Of a DNA stretch of 64,000 nt, positions 36,284 to 45,156 are shown one piece after another. Each line of letters begins with the position of its first letter. The stretch's first letter is position 1. The notes beneath the pieces are model-generated. The model saw nothing but the letters and a program-made list of their open reading frames with translations. It was not told the DNA's origin and made no database searches. The DNA comes from Xanthobacter flavus (GTDB lineage: Bacteria; Pseudomonadota; Alphaproteobacteria; Rhizobiales; Xanthobacteraceae): the NCBI RefSeq assembly GCF_017875275.1, contig NZ_JAGGML010000001.1, forward strand, positions 5,105,001 through 5,169,000. Direction: 5' to 3'. The position numbers and the translations under genes were made by a program.

Positions 36284-37773
36284 TTTGAGTCCCTGAGTGG
36301 GCACTGCGTTTACGCCATTCCCCGATACCAGCGTCTGAAGCAGCCGGGATTTTGATCCCATGATCCGAACCTCGCCCTCGGCAACCTCGACGCGCTGGGC
36401 GAGCGCGCGGAGGTGGTCGCGGCGATAGCCGCCGCCTTCTAGTCGGATGCGCTGACGCGCGGCCTTCGCGAATTTGCTCAGCATCTCCGGCGTAACGGCC
36501 TTGCTCCCGGCGTTCTGGAGCATGGCCTGGGCGCGTTCGGCGTCAGCCTTGGCCTGATCGCGGATAGCTTTGAGGCCGACGATGCGGTCCTTCAGCGCCG
36601 GGTCGTCCAGATCGGCGACGCCGGCCTCTATGGCGTCATAAAGCCGCCTGAGGCGGGCTTCAGACTCGGCTGCACGCCTGTTCAACTCGGCGATATGCTC
36701 GCGCTGGCGCTCGGATCGCTCCTGCCGCCGGTCGAGCACTGTGGCGAGAATCGTTTCCAATCGTTCGGGCTGTAGCAGGCGTAGTAACGGTAGCGTCCGC
36801 CCTTGCCGGTGCGGATGGTCATGGCGCCGCCGCACTTGGCGCAATGGATAAGCCCGGTCAGCATGGTCGGGCCGCTGGTCACGGCGGATGGCGTCACCCT
36901 GGGATGTCGCGCCTTGAGGAGCGTCTGCACGGTGTCGAAGGTCTCGCGGCTGATGATCGGCGGCACGGGCACGACAACGATCTCGCTGACCGGCTTCAGC
37001 TCCTTGGTCTTGGACCGCTTATTGAACTCATGTTCGCCCATATAGGTGCGCCGGGTCAGGATGCGGTGAACCTGTCCGATGCCCCAACGCCCGCCGTCGC
37101 GCGTGAAGATGCGGCGTTTGTTCAGATAGGACACGATGTTCTTGACGCCCATCTGGCCGGTGGTGCCGTCGCCTTCAAGGGCGAGCCGATAGATCAGCCG
37201 CACGGTCTCGGCGTGGAGCGGGTCGATCTCCAGCTTCTTCTTGGTCTTCGCCCCGCGCTGCTCGGCCGCGACGATGCGATAGCCGATCGGCGGCAGGGCG
37301 CCATTCCAGAAGCCTTGCCGGGCATTCTCCTTCAAGGCCCGCATCACATGCTTGGCGTTCTCCTTCGACTGATACTCGTCGAACAGCGCCATGATCTGCC
37401 GCATCATGACGTGCATGGGGTCATCCCCCATTTCCTGCGTGATCGAGACGAGCTTGACGCCGTTCTTCGCCAGCTTGCGGACGTAGAATTCCAGCTCGAA
37501 GTGATCACGGAAGAAGCGGCTGAACGAGTGGACGATCACCACGTCGAAGGGCGCGGGCTTGGACGTGCCCGCTTCGATCATCCGCTGGAACTCGGGGCGG
37601 CGATCATTGGTGGCCGATGCGCCCGGCTCCACATAGGTCTCAAACAGCTGGTAGCCTCGCGCGGCGCACCAGGCTTCCCCCTGGCGTCTCTGGTCGGGGA
37701 TGGAGACATCGTGCTCGGCCTGGCGCACCGTCGAGACGCGCAGATAGAGGGCGGCGCGCAAAGGTGCGGTCAT
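36284..37773 (-). pseudogene. large serine recombinase, broken by deletion and frameshift
   Basis: The first 335 or so codons encode a resolvase/invertase catalytic domain (YLRVSTVRQAEHDVSIPDQR, Ser in LRVST; then VHSFSRFFRDHFE) and a recombinase domain. Near 36765-36785 the frame breaks, just after the zinc-ribbon start (CAKCGG, YRYYAC). The remainder (LQPERLETILATVLDRRQER, then a coiled coil and C-terminal domain) continues in another frame. About 30-35 residues expected between these parts are missing, so this is a deletion that also changed frame. The C-terminal frame stays open through the antisense of the tRNA. It probably integrated the island and is now inactive. Confidence 0.85.
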
Positions 37774-37794
37774 GACTGGTATCTCCCGAGAGGA

Positions 37795-38019
37795 TCAGGT
37801 GTCCGGGCCGGGCAGATCATCGTACAGGTCGCCGAACCAGCGCTCGAAAACGTTGATCTCGGCCTCTGTGACCGGCACAGCTTCGGGCCAGTCATCGCTG
37901 ACGATCCAGGTTGCGGGATCGTGCTTCGGCAGTCGGCCCGCAAACGGCCACGGATAACCCAGCAGGGCCTCAAGCTCGGCGGATGCGCCGGAAGGGGGAG
38001 GTCGTCTCGCTCTCGCCAT
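37795..38019 (-). CDS. small conserved island protein of unknown function
   Basis: This 74-residue acidic protein starts MARARRPPPSGASAELEALL and ends FGDLYDDLPGPDT, with WIVSDDWPEAVPVTEAEINV in the middle. No domain is recognised. It lies 21 bases upstream of the recombinase gene in the same direction, and genes of this type often accompany serine recombinases, so it may be a recombination accessory factor. That role is inference from position only. Confidence 0.6.
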   Translation of the reverse strand: MARARRPPPSGASAELEALLGYPWPFAGRLPKHDPATWIVSDDWPEAVPVTEAEINVFERWFGDLYDDLPGPDT

Positions 38020-38128
38020 GACGCCAGCTTCGCCCGGGACCGCGCTCGGACGAAGGGCCGATATCCACGCCACAGCCCACCGTTTCGCCCCGCGTCGCGT
38101 GACGCTCGAACAGCGGGGGCGACGCGCA

Positions 38129-38491
38129 TCATGGCCCACTCCCTTTCCGGCCTGCCCGTGGCGACGCGGCCAGCCCGAGGAAGACGATCAACGCCTGATT
38201 GAGCCGGACCATGTCCTCGTCGTCGAGGCGACCGACCTTCTGCCCGAACTTCGCCTTCCGAACGGTCGTGATCTTGTCGACCATCAGGCGGCAGACCGCG
38301 CGCAGGCCATTTCTCTCGTTCGGCTGGACTACCAGCCGGAATAGCGGGGCCTCCGTCTCATCGGTTGTGAAGGCGCAGATGGTGAGGGACTCCGTTCCAT
38401 CGAAACTGTCGTCCTGCACGATGACCACCGGGCGCGGCTTTCCGGCGTAGTCCTGCCCTCCGGCAACGGTCCACACTTCGCCGCGCCTCAT
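38129..38491 (-). CDS. MazF/PemK family toxin (endoribonuclease)
   Basis: This 120-residue protein starts MRRGEVWTVAGGQDYAGKPR and carries RPVVIVQDDSFDGTESLTIC, the MazF/PemK core fold with its conserved Arg in RPVVIVQ. SRDKITTVRKAKFG-like (VDKITTVRKAKFGQ) is the C-terminal conserved segment. Such toxins cut mRNA at short sequences. It overlaps the upstream antitoxin gene by four bases, typical of toxin-antitoxin operons. The stop lies in the island, 110 bases before the small conserved gene. Confidence 0.9.
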   Translation of the reverse strand: MRRGEVWTVAGGQDYAGKPRPVVIVQDDSFDGTESLTICAFTTDETEAPLFRLVVQPNERNGLRAVCRLMVDKITTVRKAKFGQKVGRLDDEDMVRLNQALIVFLGLAASPRAGRKGSGP

Positions 38492-38712
38492 TCGTCGCTC
38501 CAGTCGGACGCGGCATCGATGAAGGCCTGGTCATCGCCGGCCTGCGCGCTCGACGCGACGGCCAGCGACTGGCGCCGCGCTTCCGCCCGGAAGGCGGGTG
38601 CCCGCACATCCGGCACCCAGATCTGGATCGGCCGAAGCCCCTGGGCGCGCAGTCGCGCGCGATGCTCGCCGACCTTCACGCGCGAAGGCTTGGGCCTAGA
38701 TGCGGATGACAT
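38488..38712 (-). CDS. MazE-type antitoxin (DUF3018 family)
   Basis: This 74-residue basic protein has VGEHRARLRAQGLRPIQIWV near the N-terminus, the signature of the DUF3018/antitoxin MazE family, and an acidic tail (AFIDAASDWSDE) that would bind the toxin. AGGAGG lies seven bases before the ATG at 38712. It is translated first and overlaps the toxin gene by four bases. A 14-bp perfect palindrome sits 16 bases upstream. Confidence 0.88.
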   Translation of the reverse strand: MSSASRPKPSRVKVGEHRARLRAQGLRPIQIWVPDVRAPAFRAEARRQSLAVASSAQAGDDQAFIDAASDWSDE

Positions 38713-38727
38713 GGCAGCCTCCTCATG

Positions 38728-38741
38728 AGTTACATGTAACT
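38728..38741. promoter_or_regulatory. palindromic operator of the toxin-antitoxin pair
   Basis: AGTTACATGTAACT is a perfect 14-bp palindrome located 16 bases upstream of the antitoxin start codon, just before its ribosome-binding site. Antitoxins of this kind usually bind such sites with their N-terminal domain and repress their own operon. Confidence 0.6.
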
Positions 38742-39286
38742 AGCACATGGAGACCCGTCTGCCCAGTCCATTCGGATGGAAAGCGGTTCCTGCGGGGCTC
38801 CTGAAGGCTGAGAGCCATGGCGCACATTCGGCGGAACGCACCTTTTGGACATCTCATTGAATTTGCAACGAAAAATGATTTTTACTTGCCTCAGACTACG
38901 TTGGGAAATCTCCGCGCACATTGCCCATGCGAACCCTAACCCATTGAAACGCCAACAACCGACCCAACGCGCAATGTGTGGGCTTTTATCCTGCACTCAA
39001 GCCCCTACGCCGGTACCCTACGAAATCGCCGCCGACCGCCCTAAGGGAAATCCGCCTTACGGCCCCACTGGCGCGGGGGTGGATCGTCGCGATACCTTCA
39101 ACACATGCACGGATGACATGCCGGCTGTTGAAGGGACTTCATGCGGACCTGGATGCGTTGCGGGTGCAGAATGTGCGCTCTTCCACCGCACCGCGCGCAG
39201 CGATGTGGCGGCGGAAAATGTGCGGCCGACGCGCCGAGTCGGTGCATGAGAAACGCTATGCAACAGGAGATCGGGGCGACACGGAA
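38742..39286. other. 545-bp region between antitoxin and hsdR without a supported gene
   Basis: No conserved protein is seen on either strand. A frame continuous with hsdR runs back to 38978, but its translation is low-complexity and resembles no HsdR N-terminus. The part at about 38845-38915 is distinctly AT-rich (for example GAAAAATGATTTTTACTTG) and may hold the hsdR promoter. No inverted repeats of note were found. Confidence 0.5.
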
Positions 39287-41431
39287 TTGACCAACGAGGC
39301 GTTCGCCCGGATCAAGATCGACCAGCTCCTCAAGGATGCCGCATGGCGCCTGACGGATGGTCGCAGCGTCAGATATGAATACCCGCTCGATGACGGCGGC
39401 CGGGCGGACTATGTGCTGTTCGATCGCCTCGGCCGTGCGGTTGCCGTGCTGGAGGCGAAGAGCACGAGTGTCAGCCTGACGGCGGGCGAGGCGCAGGGGC
39501 GGCGCTATGCCGATCTGCTCGGCGTGCCCTTTATCTTTCTCTCGAACGGCGAAGAAATCTGGTTCTGCGACAAGGGGCAGGATGCGCACTTCCGCCGGGT
39601 GGAGACCCTTTTCAGTCAGGATGATCTCGTGCGCCGAAAGGCAGCGCGCGACATCCGTCGCAATCCGCTCGACATCCCGATCGACAGCCGCATCGCTGGC
39701 GGCGGCGGGCGCCACCATCAAAGCGCCTGCATCGAAACCCTCTGCCGAGGGATCGTCAGCGGCCGGCGGAAAATGCTGGTTGAGATGGCGACCGGCACCG
39801 GAAAGACGCGCATGGCGGCCGCGTTGATCAAGCGCCTGTTCGATGCCAATTGGTCAACGCGCGCGCTGTTCGTCGTTGATCGCAACACCCTCGCCATCCA
39901 GGCGGAGGACGCTTTTGCCGAGCATCTGCCGCATCTTCCGTGCTACCGCGTGCCGCGCACCGGGCGCCGCTTTCAGGATGAAAAGCGGGTGACGATTGTC
40001 ACGCTCCAGACGCTCGTGAATGAGTATGAGAAATATTCGGCCGGCTATTTCGATCTCATCCTCATCGATGAATGCCACCGCAGCATCTACGGCCAGTGGC
40101 GGCGCGCGCTGGACCATTTCGACGGCATCAAGATCGGCCTCACCGCCACGCCCTGCGTCATGCGGGACGCGCCGGATGTGGACGAGGAGGACCGCACCGC
40201 GATCCGCGACACGTTGCGCTTCTTCGAGGTGGACCGCCCGACCTACAGCTACAGCATGGCCGAGGCGATCGCGGACGGCCATCTCGTTCCCTATGAAATC
40301 TACCGGGCAATGACCGCTCGCACGGCGGCCACCGACGGGTTCACTGTTGCGCGCACCGACATTGATTGGGGCGCACTGGATGCGGAAACCCGCGCCGAAC
40401 TGGAAGCGCTGTTTGCGGATCATGATCCGCTCACCGTCGATCCCACCGCGCTTGAGCGGAAGTTCACCATCCCCGAGCGCAACCGTGCCATGGTGCGTGA
40501 GTTTCGCGAGGTACTGGAGAACGGCTATACCGCGCCGAGCGGGATTCGCCGTGCGCCGGAATGGGGCAAGACCATCGTGTTCGCGGTCACCAAACGCCAT
40601 GCGGAGACGCTGGCGCGCATGTTTGATGATGTCTTCGCCGACAAGAAGCCGAGCCCCACCACGCGCTATGCCGACTTCGTCGTGTCAGGCATGGGGCCGG
40701 ACGACAGCGTGGACGGCAACGCCAAGATCAAGCGGTTCAAGAATGAGCCGTTCCCGCAGATCCTGGTCAGCGTGAACATGCTGGACACCGGGTTCGATTG
40801 CCCGGAGGTGCGCAATCTGGTGATGGCGCGCTTCACCCATTCGTCGATCCTCTACCAGCAGATGCGCGGCCGGGGCACGCGGCAGGCGCCGGGGAAGGAT
40901 CGCTTCACTTTGTGGGATTTCACCGGCGTCACCCTGCGCCATGGTGATGACGAGGCGCCGGGCGAAGGCGGGGCGGTTGTGGTGCGCCCTGCGGAACGGC
41001 CGCAGGGCCAGCCGCGCCGTATGCTGACGCTGGATGTGCATGATGAGATCGACCCCGCCACCCGCGAATGGGTGACGGTGGATGAAACCGGGCGCGCTTT
41101 CATGGACCCGGAGGAAGCCCGCGCCGAAGCCTTGGGAGCGGCGTTCGAGACCTGGCTGGACGGCCAGTCGTTCGACACCGACCAGTTGCGGCTGCTGCAT
41201 CTCATCAAGGAGCAGATCAAGGCCAATGCGGCCGAACTCACCAGCTTCGAAAGCTGGCGCTTTGACCAGCCGCCCCTTGCCATGAATAGCGGGTTCGCCC
41301 GCGGCTGTGCGGTGTTCGGCGGCGAGAGCGAACTGGAGCAGGTGCTCGCCAGCCTGAACAGGAGTGTGTTCGGCATCGCCAGCACGGGCAGCACGCCCGA
41401 TCCGGAAAACCCAGACCAACCCGCCAATTGA
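39287..41431 (+). CDS. hsdR: type I restriction enzyme, R subunit
   Basis: This is a 714-residue EcoEI-type HsdR if it starts at the TTG at 39287 (LTNEAFARIKIDQLLKDAAW), the first residue of the conserved part; GTG at 39242 is an alternative. The PD-(D/E)xK nuclease motif is GRADYVLF...VLEAK (about 40-65). The helicase motifs are ATGTGKTRMA (about 165), LIDECHRS (DEAD box), GLTATP and QMRGRGTR. With HsdM and HsdS it would cleave unmodified DNA after translocation. It looks intact, but its partners are truncated or missing, so it is probably non-functional. hsdM follows at once. Confidence 0.9.
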   Translation: MTNEAFARIKIDQLLKDAAWRLTDGRSVRYEYPLDDGGRADYVLFDRLGRAVAVLEAKSTSVSLTAGEAQGRRYADLLGVPFIFLSNGEEIWFCDKGQDAHFRRVETLFSQDDLVRRKAARDIRRNPLDIPIDSRIAGGGGRHHQSACIETLCRGIVSGRRKMLVEMATGTGKTRMAAALIKRLFDANWSTRALFVVDRNTLAIQAEDAFAEHLPHLPCYRVPRTGRRFQDEKRVTIVTLQTLVNEYEKYSAGYFDLILIDECHRSIYGQWRRALDHFDGIKIGLTATPCVMRDAPDVDEEDRTAIRDTLRFFEVDRPTYSYSMAEAIADGHLVPYEIYRAMTARTAATDGFTVARTDIDWGALDAETRAELEALFADHDPLTVDPTALERKFTIPERNRAMVREFREVLENGYTAPSGIRRAPEWGKTIVFAVTKRHAETLARMFDDVFADKKPSPTTRYADFVVSGMGPDDSVDGNAKIKRFKNEPFPQILVSVNMLDTGFDCPEVRNLVMARFTHSSILYQQMRGRGTRQAPGKDRFTLWDFTGVTLRHGDDEAPGEGGAVVVRPAERPQGQPRRMLTLDVHDEIDPATREWVTVDETGRAFMDPEEARAEALGAAFETWLDGQSFDTDQLRLLHLIKEQIKANAAELTSFESWRFDQPPLAMNSGFARGCAVFGGESELEQVLASLNRSVFGIASTGSTPDPENPDQPAN

Positions 41432-41440
41432 AGGCCGAGT

Positions 41441-42580
41441 ATGCCCTTTACGCCCGATATGCGCCGCAAGGTCGATCAGATCCGCGACTATCTTTATGGT
41501 GGCGGCTATCCCGACCCGCTGTCCAACGCCGAGCAGCTCAGCTTCCTGTTCTTCTTCTACATGATCGAGGGCATCGACGCCGCCAATGTGCGCCAGTCCA
41601 AGGCCACGGGGCGCGGCCACACCTCGCTGTTCTCTGGCGACTGGACCCTGCGCAACCCGCTGAACGCCCCGGCCAAGGGGGTGGAGACCATTCCGCGCGA
41701 ACGCATGCGCTGGTCGAGCTGGGCCAATGCCATGTCGGGGGAACCACTCGTCACTTTCGTCCGCGACGAGGTGTTTCCCTTCTTCGCCGCCATTGGCGAT
41801 GAGTTCGGCCTCAGCTTCATGGCGCAGGCGCGTCTGGCCATCGACGAGCCCACCGTCCTCACCCAGATCGTGACGCTGGTGAACGAGCTGCGTCTGGAGA
41901 CTGCGGACCCCGACACCAAGGGCGACCTGTTCGAGCATGTGCTGCGCCAGATCAAGCAGGCGGGCGAGCTGGGCCAGTTCCGCACCCCGCGCCACATCAT
42001 CCGCGCCATCGTCGATCTGGTGGACCCGAAGATCGGCGAGACGGTCTATGATCCCGCCGCCGGCACCGCCGGCTTTCTGGTGGCGGCCTACGAGCATATC
42101 CGCCTCGCCAACTCCTCAACCAATGCAAGGGCGGTAGCGCAGTTCGACGGCAAGAGTTTCGAGCGCGGGCTCGGTGATCGGCTGAACGACGCGCAGTGGC
42201 GCAAGCTCAAGGCCGAAACCTTCTACGGCAATGACGTCGACCCGAAGATGGTTAGCCTCGCCAGCATGAATCTGGCGCTGCGCGGCCTGCCGGACGTGCG
42301 CATCTTGAAACGCAACGTGCTCACCTCCTCCTTCGACCGGCAGGCGAAGATGGAGCGCAATTTGCCGCTCGACGGCTATGACGTGGTCCTCGCCAACCCG
42401 CCCTTCTCCGGCCGGATCGACCGTGACCGCATTGTCGATGACGTGCGGATCGGCAGCAGCACCGCCACCGAACTGCTGTTCGTGAAATACATGATCGACA
42501 ATCTGAAGCCGGGCGGGCGCTGCGGCGTCATCGTGCCGGAGGGTGTTCTGTTCGGCTCCACCGGTGCGCATAAGGAATTG
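41441..42580 (+). pseudogene. hsdM: type I restriction modification M subunit, 3'-truncated
   Basis: About 380 codons encode an N-6 adenine methyltransferase: an HsdM N-terminal helical domain (DYLYGGGYPDPLSNAEQLSF), SAM motif I (DPAAGTAGFLV, about 208-218) and catalytic motif IV (LANPPFSG, about 310). After PEGVLFGSTGAHKEL the protein should go on for over 100 residues; instead the reading passes into IS110 transposase sequence at about 42572-42590. Both catalytic motifs are intact, but the C-terminal part that contacts HsdS is gone. No hsdS gene is present. Confidence 0.88.
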
Positions 42581-43510
42581 CCCAGGTGGTCAGGGCTGGT
42601 TGGTACAAGGTCGTGCACGTGAAGAGCATCGGCAGCCAGCACGCGCGAACGTTGGTGGCGGCGCGCAAGCACCTGATCCGCTCCATTGCCGCGTCGGAGC
42701 AGACACTTCGCGGATTGCTCCGTCCCTTCGGCTTGAAGGTCGGCATCGTGTCGCGGGCCGGATTTGCCTCTCGTGTCCGAGATCTGGTTGGCAACAACGC
42801 CATCCTGGCTGAGGTGATGGCTCCCCTATTGGCAGCCCGGGACGCACTGATGCAGGAGTACCAGCGCCTTCATCGCCTGGTCGTCCAGGCTGTCCGGAAT
42901 GATCCGGTCTGCCGCCTGTTGACGACCATGCCCGGAATCGGGCCGGTTTCCGCTCTGACGTTCAGAGCAACGATCGATGCGCCCGAGCGTTTCGCCCGCT
43001 CCCGGTCCGTCGGGGCTTATCTCGGGCTCACACCTCGGCGGTATCAATCGGGCGAGATCGATCGGACCGGACGGATCACCAAAGTGGGCGACGGGGAGAC
43101 GCGAACTGCGCTGTTCGAGGCCGCCAACGTCATCCTGCGACCGAGCACACGCTGGTCACCGATGAAGGCCTGGGCGGTGCGCATTGCTCAGCGTCAGGGA
43201 AGTAAGCGGGCGAAGGTCGCTCTGGCTCGCAAGATGGCGGTCGTTCTTCACAGCATGTGGCGGAACGGCACGGAATTCCGATGGACTGCGGCCGCGGCGT
43301 GATCGACCCGGCTGTGGTTCCCTGAACGCCCGTCGCGGGGCGCGGGATGATTGAGTTCGCATGATCTGTCGTCGCAGCCGCTGACGCGGCCGAGCACGCC
43401 GAAGAGCTTGAACCGGTCATTCCATCGAACACCATCATGTGGCGATCCTCGACCACGGACAGAAGCAAAGAACCCGCGACGTGCCATCATCGGGGTTGAC
43501 GACACCGGAC
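42574..43510 (+). mobile_element. IS110-family element, left part deleted
   Basis: The element begins inside the transposase coding sequence at the hsdM junction and continues past the transposase stop (43302) for about 200 non-coding bases to the IS3 orfA region. The left end and the first half of its gene are missing. IS110-type elements have no inverted repeats, so the right end cannot be fixed by eye; 43510 is where IS3-like coding starts. Confidence 0.6.
42586..43302 (+). pseudogene. IS110-family transposase, N-terminal half missing
   Basis: The remaining 238 residues start in the middle of the protein (VVRAGWYKVVHVKSIGS; the frame stays open slightly further left as GIAQ). They cover the central coiled region and the C-terminal transposase_20 domain (MPGIGPVSALTFRATIDAPE, then YLGLTPRRYQSGEIDRTGR). 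Full-length relatives have about 110-120 more residues with the DEDD RuvC-like catalytic domain, so this copy cannot be active. The GTG at 42586 is merely the first start-like codon. The fusion to hsdM shows a deletion after insertion. Confidence 0.85.
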
Positions 43511-43762
43511 CGAATACAGAAGCAGATCATCGGCATCCTGAAGGAGCACGAGGCCGGGGTGCCGGTCTCGGACCTGTGTCGCAAGCACGGGGTCAGTGAC
43601 GCCAGCATCTACAAGTGGAAGGCGCGTTTCGGCGGGATGGACGTATCGGAGGCCAAACGGCTGCGGGCGCTCGAGGATGAGAACGCCAAGCTCAAGCGCA
43701 TGCTCGCCGACGCCATGCTGGACAACGTCGCGCTGAAGGATCTCCTGGGAAAGAAGTGGTGA
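43439..43762 (+). CDS. IS3-family (IS407-like) transposase OrfA
   Basis: From about residue 28 on, this protein ([20 protein letters not shown], then [20 protein letters not shown]) is a standard IS407-group OrfA: a helix-turn-helix followed by a leucine-zipper-like tail ending LLGKKW. The first 25 residues do not match the usual MKRSRF(S/T)EE start, so the 5' end of the gene may have been replaced when the element's left end was lost. OrfB begins in the -1 frame seven bases before its stop, where programmed frameshifting would normally occur. Confidence 0.85.
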   Translation: MAILDHGQKQRTRDVPSSGLTTPDRIQKQIIGILKEHEAGVPVSDLCRKHGVSDASIYKWKARFGGMDVSEAKRLRALEDENAKLKRMLADAMLDNVALKDLLGKKW

Positions 43763-44704
43763 CGTCCGCTGCCGAGCGCAGGGCTGTCGCCCACCTCATG
43801 GAAGCCCATGGGATGAGCGAACGGCGGGCGTGTAAAGCCACCGGCTTCTGCCGCATGACCATGAGATACAGAGCCACGCGCGGGAATGACGCCTCGCTGC
43901 GTGAGCGCATGAAGGCCATCGCCCGGGAGCGACGGCGGTTCGGCTATCGCCGTCTCCACGTCCTGCTCAGGCGGGAGGGCTTCCGGGTCAACCACAAGCG
44001 GCTGTTCCGGCTCTACCGTGAGGAACGGCTGATGGTCCGCCGGCGGGGTGGCCGCAAGCGGGCCATCGGAACGCGGGCACCGATGATGATCCCGATGCGA
44101 CCGAACGAGCGCTGGTCACTCGACTTCGTCGCCGACCAGATGACCGATGGCCGCCGCTTCCGGATGCTGGCCATCGTGGACGACTGCACTCGCGAGTGCC
44201 TGGCGCTGGTGGCGGACACGTCGCTGTCCGGGGTCAGGGTCGCTCGCGAACTCGACAGGCTTCTGGCAGAGCGCGGCCGGCCCAAGATGATCGTCAGCGA
44301 CAATGGCAGCGAGTTCACCTCCAATGCCATTCTGGCCTGGACCGACGCGGCTCGGGTCGAATGGCACTACATCGCGCCCGGCAAGCCGATGCAGAATGGC
44401 TTCATCGAGAGCTTCAACGGCCGCCTGCGGGACGAGCTGTTGAACGAGACGCTGTTCTCCAGCCTGTCCCAGGCCAGGGCCGCCCTCGCCCGATGGCAGG
44501 TCGATTACAACACCGACCGGCCGCACTCGAAGCTCGGATGGCAGACGCCAAGCGCCTTCGCCTCGACGTTCCACCCGCGGCGGGATCAGACGCTCCGCAA
44601 CATGAACGGCTCCGCATCTGCCCCCGCCGCCCAGCACGCCCGACAGGGCAAATCCAACCGCCAGAACGAACTCACCGCTGGATAGAAGTTGGGGGCAACG
44701 TCAC
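43515..44704 (+). mobile_element. IS3-family (IS407-like) insertion sequence, left end not found
   Basis: It comprises the orfA/orfB pair and a right end after the orfB stop with AAGTTGGGGGCAACGTCA (44687-44704). The matching left inverted repeat (TGACGTTGCCCCCAACTT) is absent upstream of orfA, so the left terminus appears truncated. It directly follows the IS110 remnant and abuts another IS3 fragment on its right. Confidence 0.65.
43756..44685 (+). CDS. IS3-family (IS407-like) transposase OrfB
   Basis: This 309-residue integrase-core protein has an HTH_21 region ([19 protein letters not shown]) and a DDE domain: Asp in [11 protein letters not shown], Asp in [12 protein letters not shown], and Glu in [17 protein letters not shown]. 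All three catalytic residues are present. In active elements it is made as an OrfAB fusion by -1 frameshifting. The gene is full length and in frame, but the element seems to lack one end and may be immobile by itself. Confidence 0.93.
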   Translation: MVTSAAERRAVAHLMEAHGMSERRACKATGFCRMTMRYRATRGNDASLRERMKAIARERRRFGYRRLHVLLRREGFRVNHKRLFRLYREERLMVRRRGGRKRAIGTRAPMMIPMRPNERWSLDFVADQMTDGRRFRMLAIVDDCTRECLALVADTSLSGVRVARELDRLLAERGRPKMIVSDNGSEFTSNAILAWTDAARVEWHYIAPGKPMQNGFIESFNGRLRDELLNETLFSSLSQARAALARWQVDYNTDRPHSKLGWQTPSAFASTFHPRRDQTLRNMNGSASAPAAQHARQGKSNRQNELTAG

Positions 44705-44840
44705 TCAGTCGGCCTGGATTTCCAGTGCGATTGTTGCGGCGAACTCGGCCGGGGATCGATTGCCGAGAGCAGAATGAGGGCGGTTCAGGTTGTAGTCCTC
44801 CTTCCATGAGGCGATGGCGGTGACGTGCTCCAACGCTGAC
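44705..44840 (-). pseudogene. C-terminal fragment of another IS3-family transposase
   Basis: On the minus strand about 44 codons end SWKEDYNLNRPHSALGNRSP followed by AEFAATIALEIQAD and a stop at 44705-44707. This is the last part of an IS3-type OrfB (the usual NxxRPHxxLG motif) and belongs to a different element from the one just to the left, in the opposite orientation. The rest of that gene is missing. Confidence 0.8.
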
Positions 44841-45156
44841 GGGGCGTAAAGTCCAAAAGCGGGCTTTAGAGGGCTATAGCGTAGACGTAGTTCTCATCTG
44901 GCTCTGACGCGGCCCGCCATTTCTTTCCCATCCGCGCAAGAGCTAAAGCTTGCGAACGTAGATGAGGATGAAAGCAATCAGCCCTATGGCAAGCAGAGCC
45001 ATAAGGGCGGTCTGGCCTCCATTGGTCCAAAACGGGATCTGATCGAAGCGATGGACGATCAACGGCTCAGCCTCGATTGACCTACGGCGAAACGTTATCT
45101 CACATCACCGCAGGCGTCAGGCCTTTTTACAGCTGGAGGGAACGGATCGCGCCCCC
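44841..45156. other. right end of the island, non-coding apart from a possible gene remnant
   Basis: The sequence is less GC-rich than its surroundings. It contains a short frame for a membrane segment (44943-45062, minus strand). No tRNA-like repeat, insertion-sequence end or promoter was recognised, and the chromosomal TIGR03032-type gene ends at its right edge. Confidence 0.5.
44943..45062 (-). pseudogene. possible remnant: short membrane-anchor peptide
   Basis: From a TTG at 45062 a 39-residue frame reads FDQIPFWTNGGQTALMALLA then IGLIAFILIYVRKL and a stop. One strong membrane helix is followed by a basic end, as in the C-terminus of a tail-anchored or single-pass protein. The frame is open 14 codons further upstream without a start. 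It may be the 3' end of a gene destroyed when the island was rearranged. It could also be chance. Confidence 0.3.

Larger units (their letters stand above)
36284..45156. mobile_element. degraded genomic island beside tRNA-Ser
   Basis: The segment starts at the tRNA 3' end and holds a broken site-specific recombinase, a toxin-antitoxin pair, a damaged type I restriction locus, IS110 and IS3 elements and gene fragments, whereas both flanks are ordinary chromosome. The right edge is uncertain: the stop codon of the TIGR03032-type gene at 45157 is taken as the first chromosomal feature. No copy of the tRNA 3' end was found by eye at the right side, so that attachment site may have been lost with the other deletions. 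Confidence 0.65.

Noticed and set aside
38978-39286. N-terminal extension of hsdR by about 100 residues
   Set aside because: The extra residues resemble no HsdR N-terminus and are low-complexity; the conserved part begins at the TTG at 39287.
44705-45156. Right attachment site of the tRNA-Ser island
   Set aside because: I looked for a repeat of the tRNA 3' end (GGTTCGAATCC or CCCCTTCCGCCA) and did not find one, so no attachment site is annotated.
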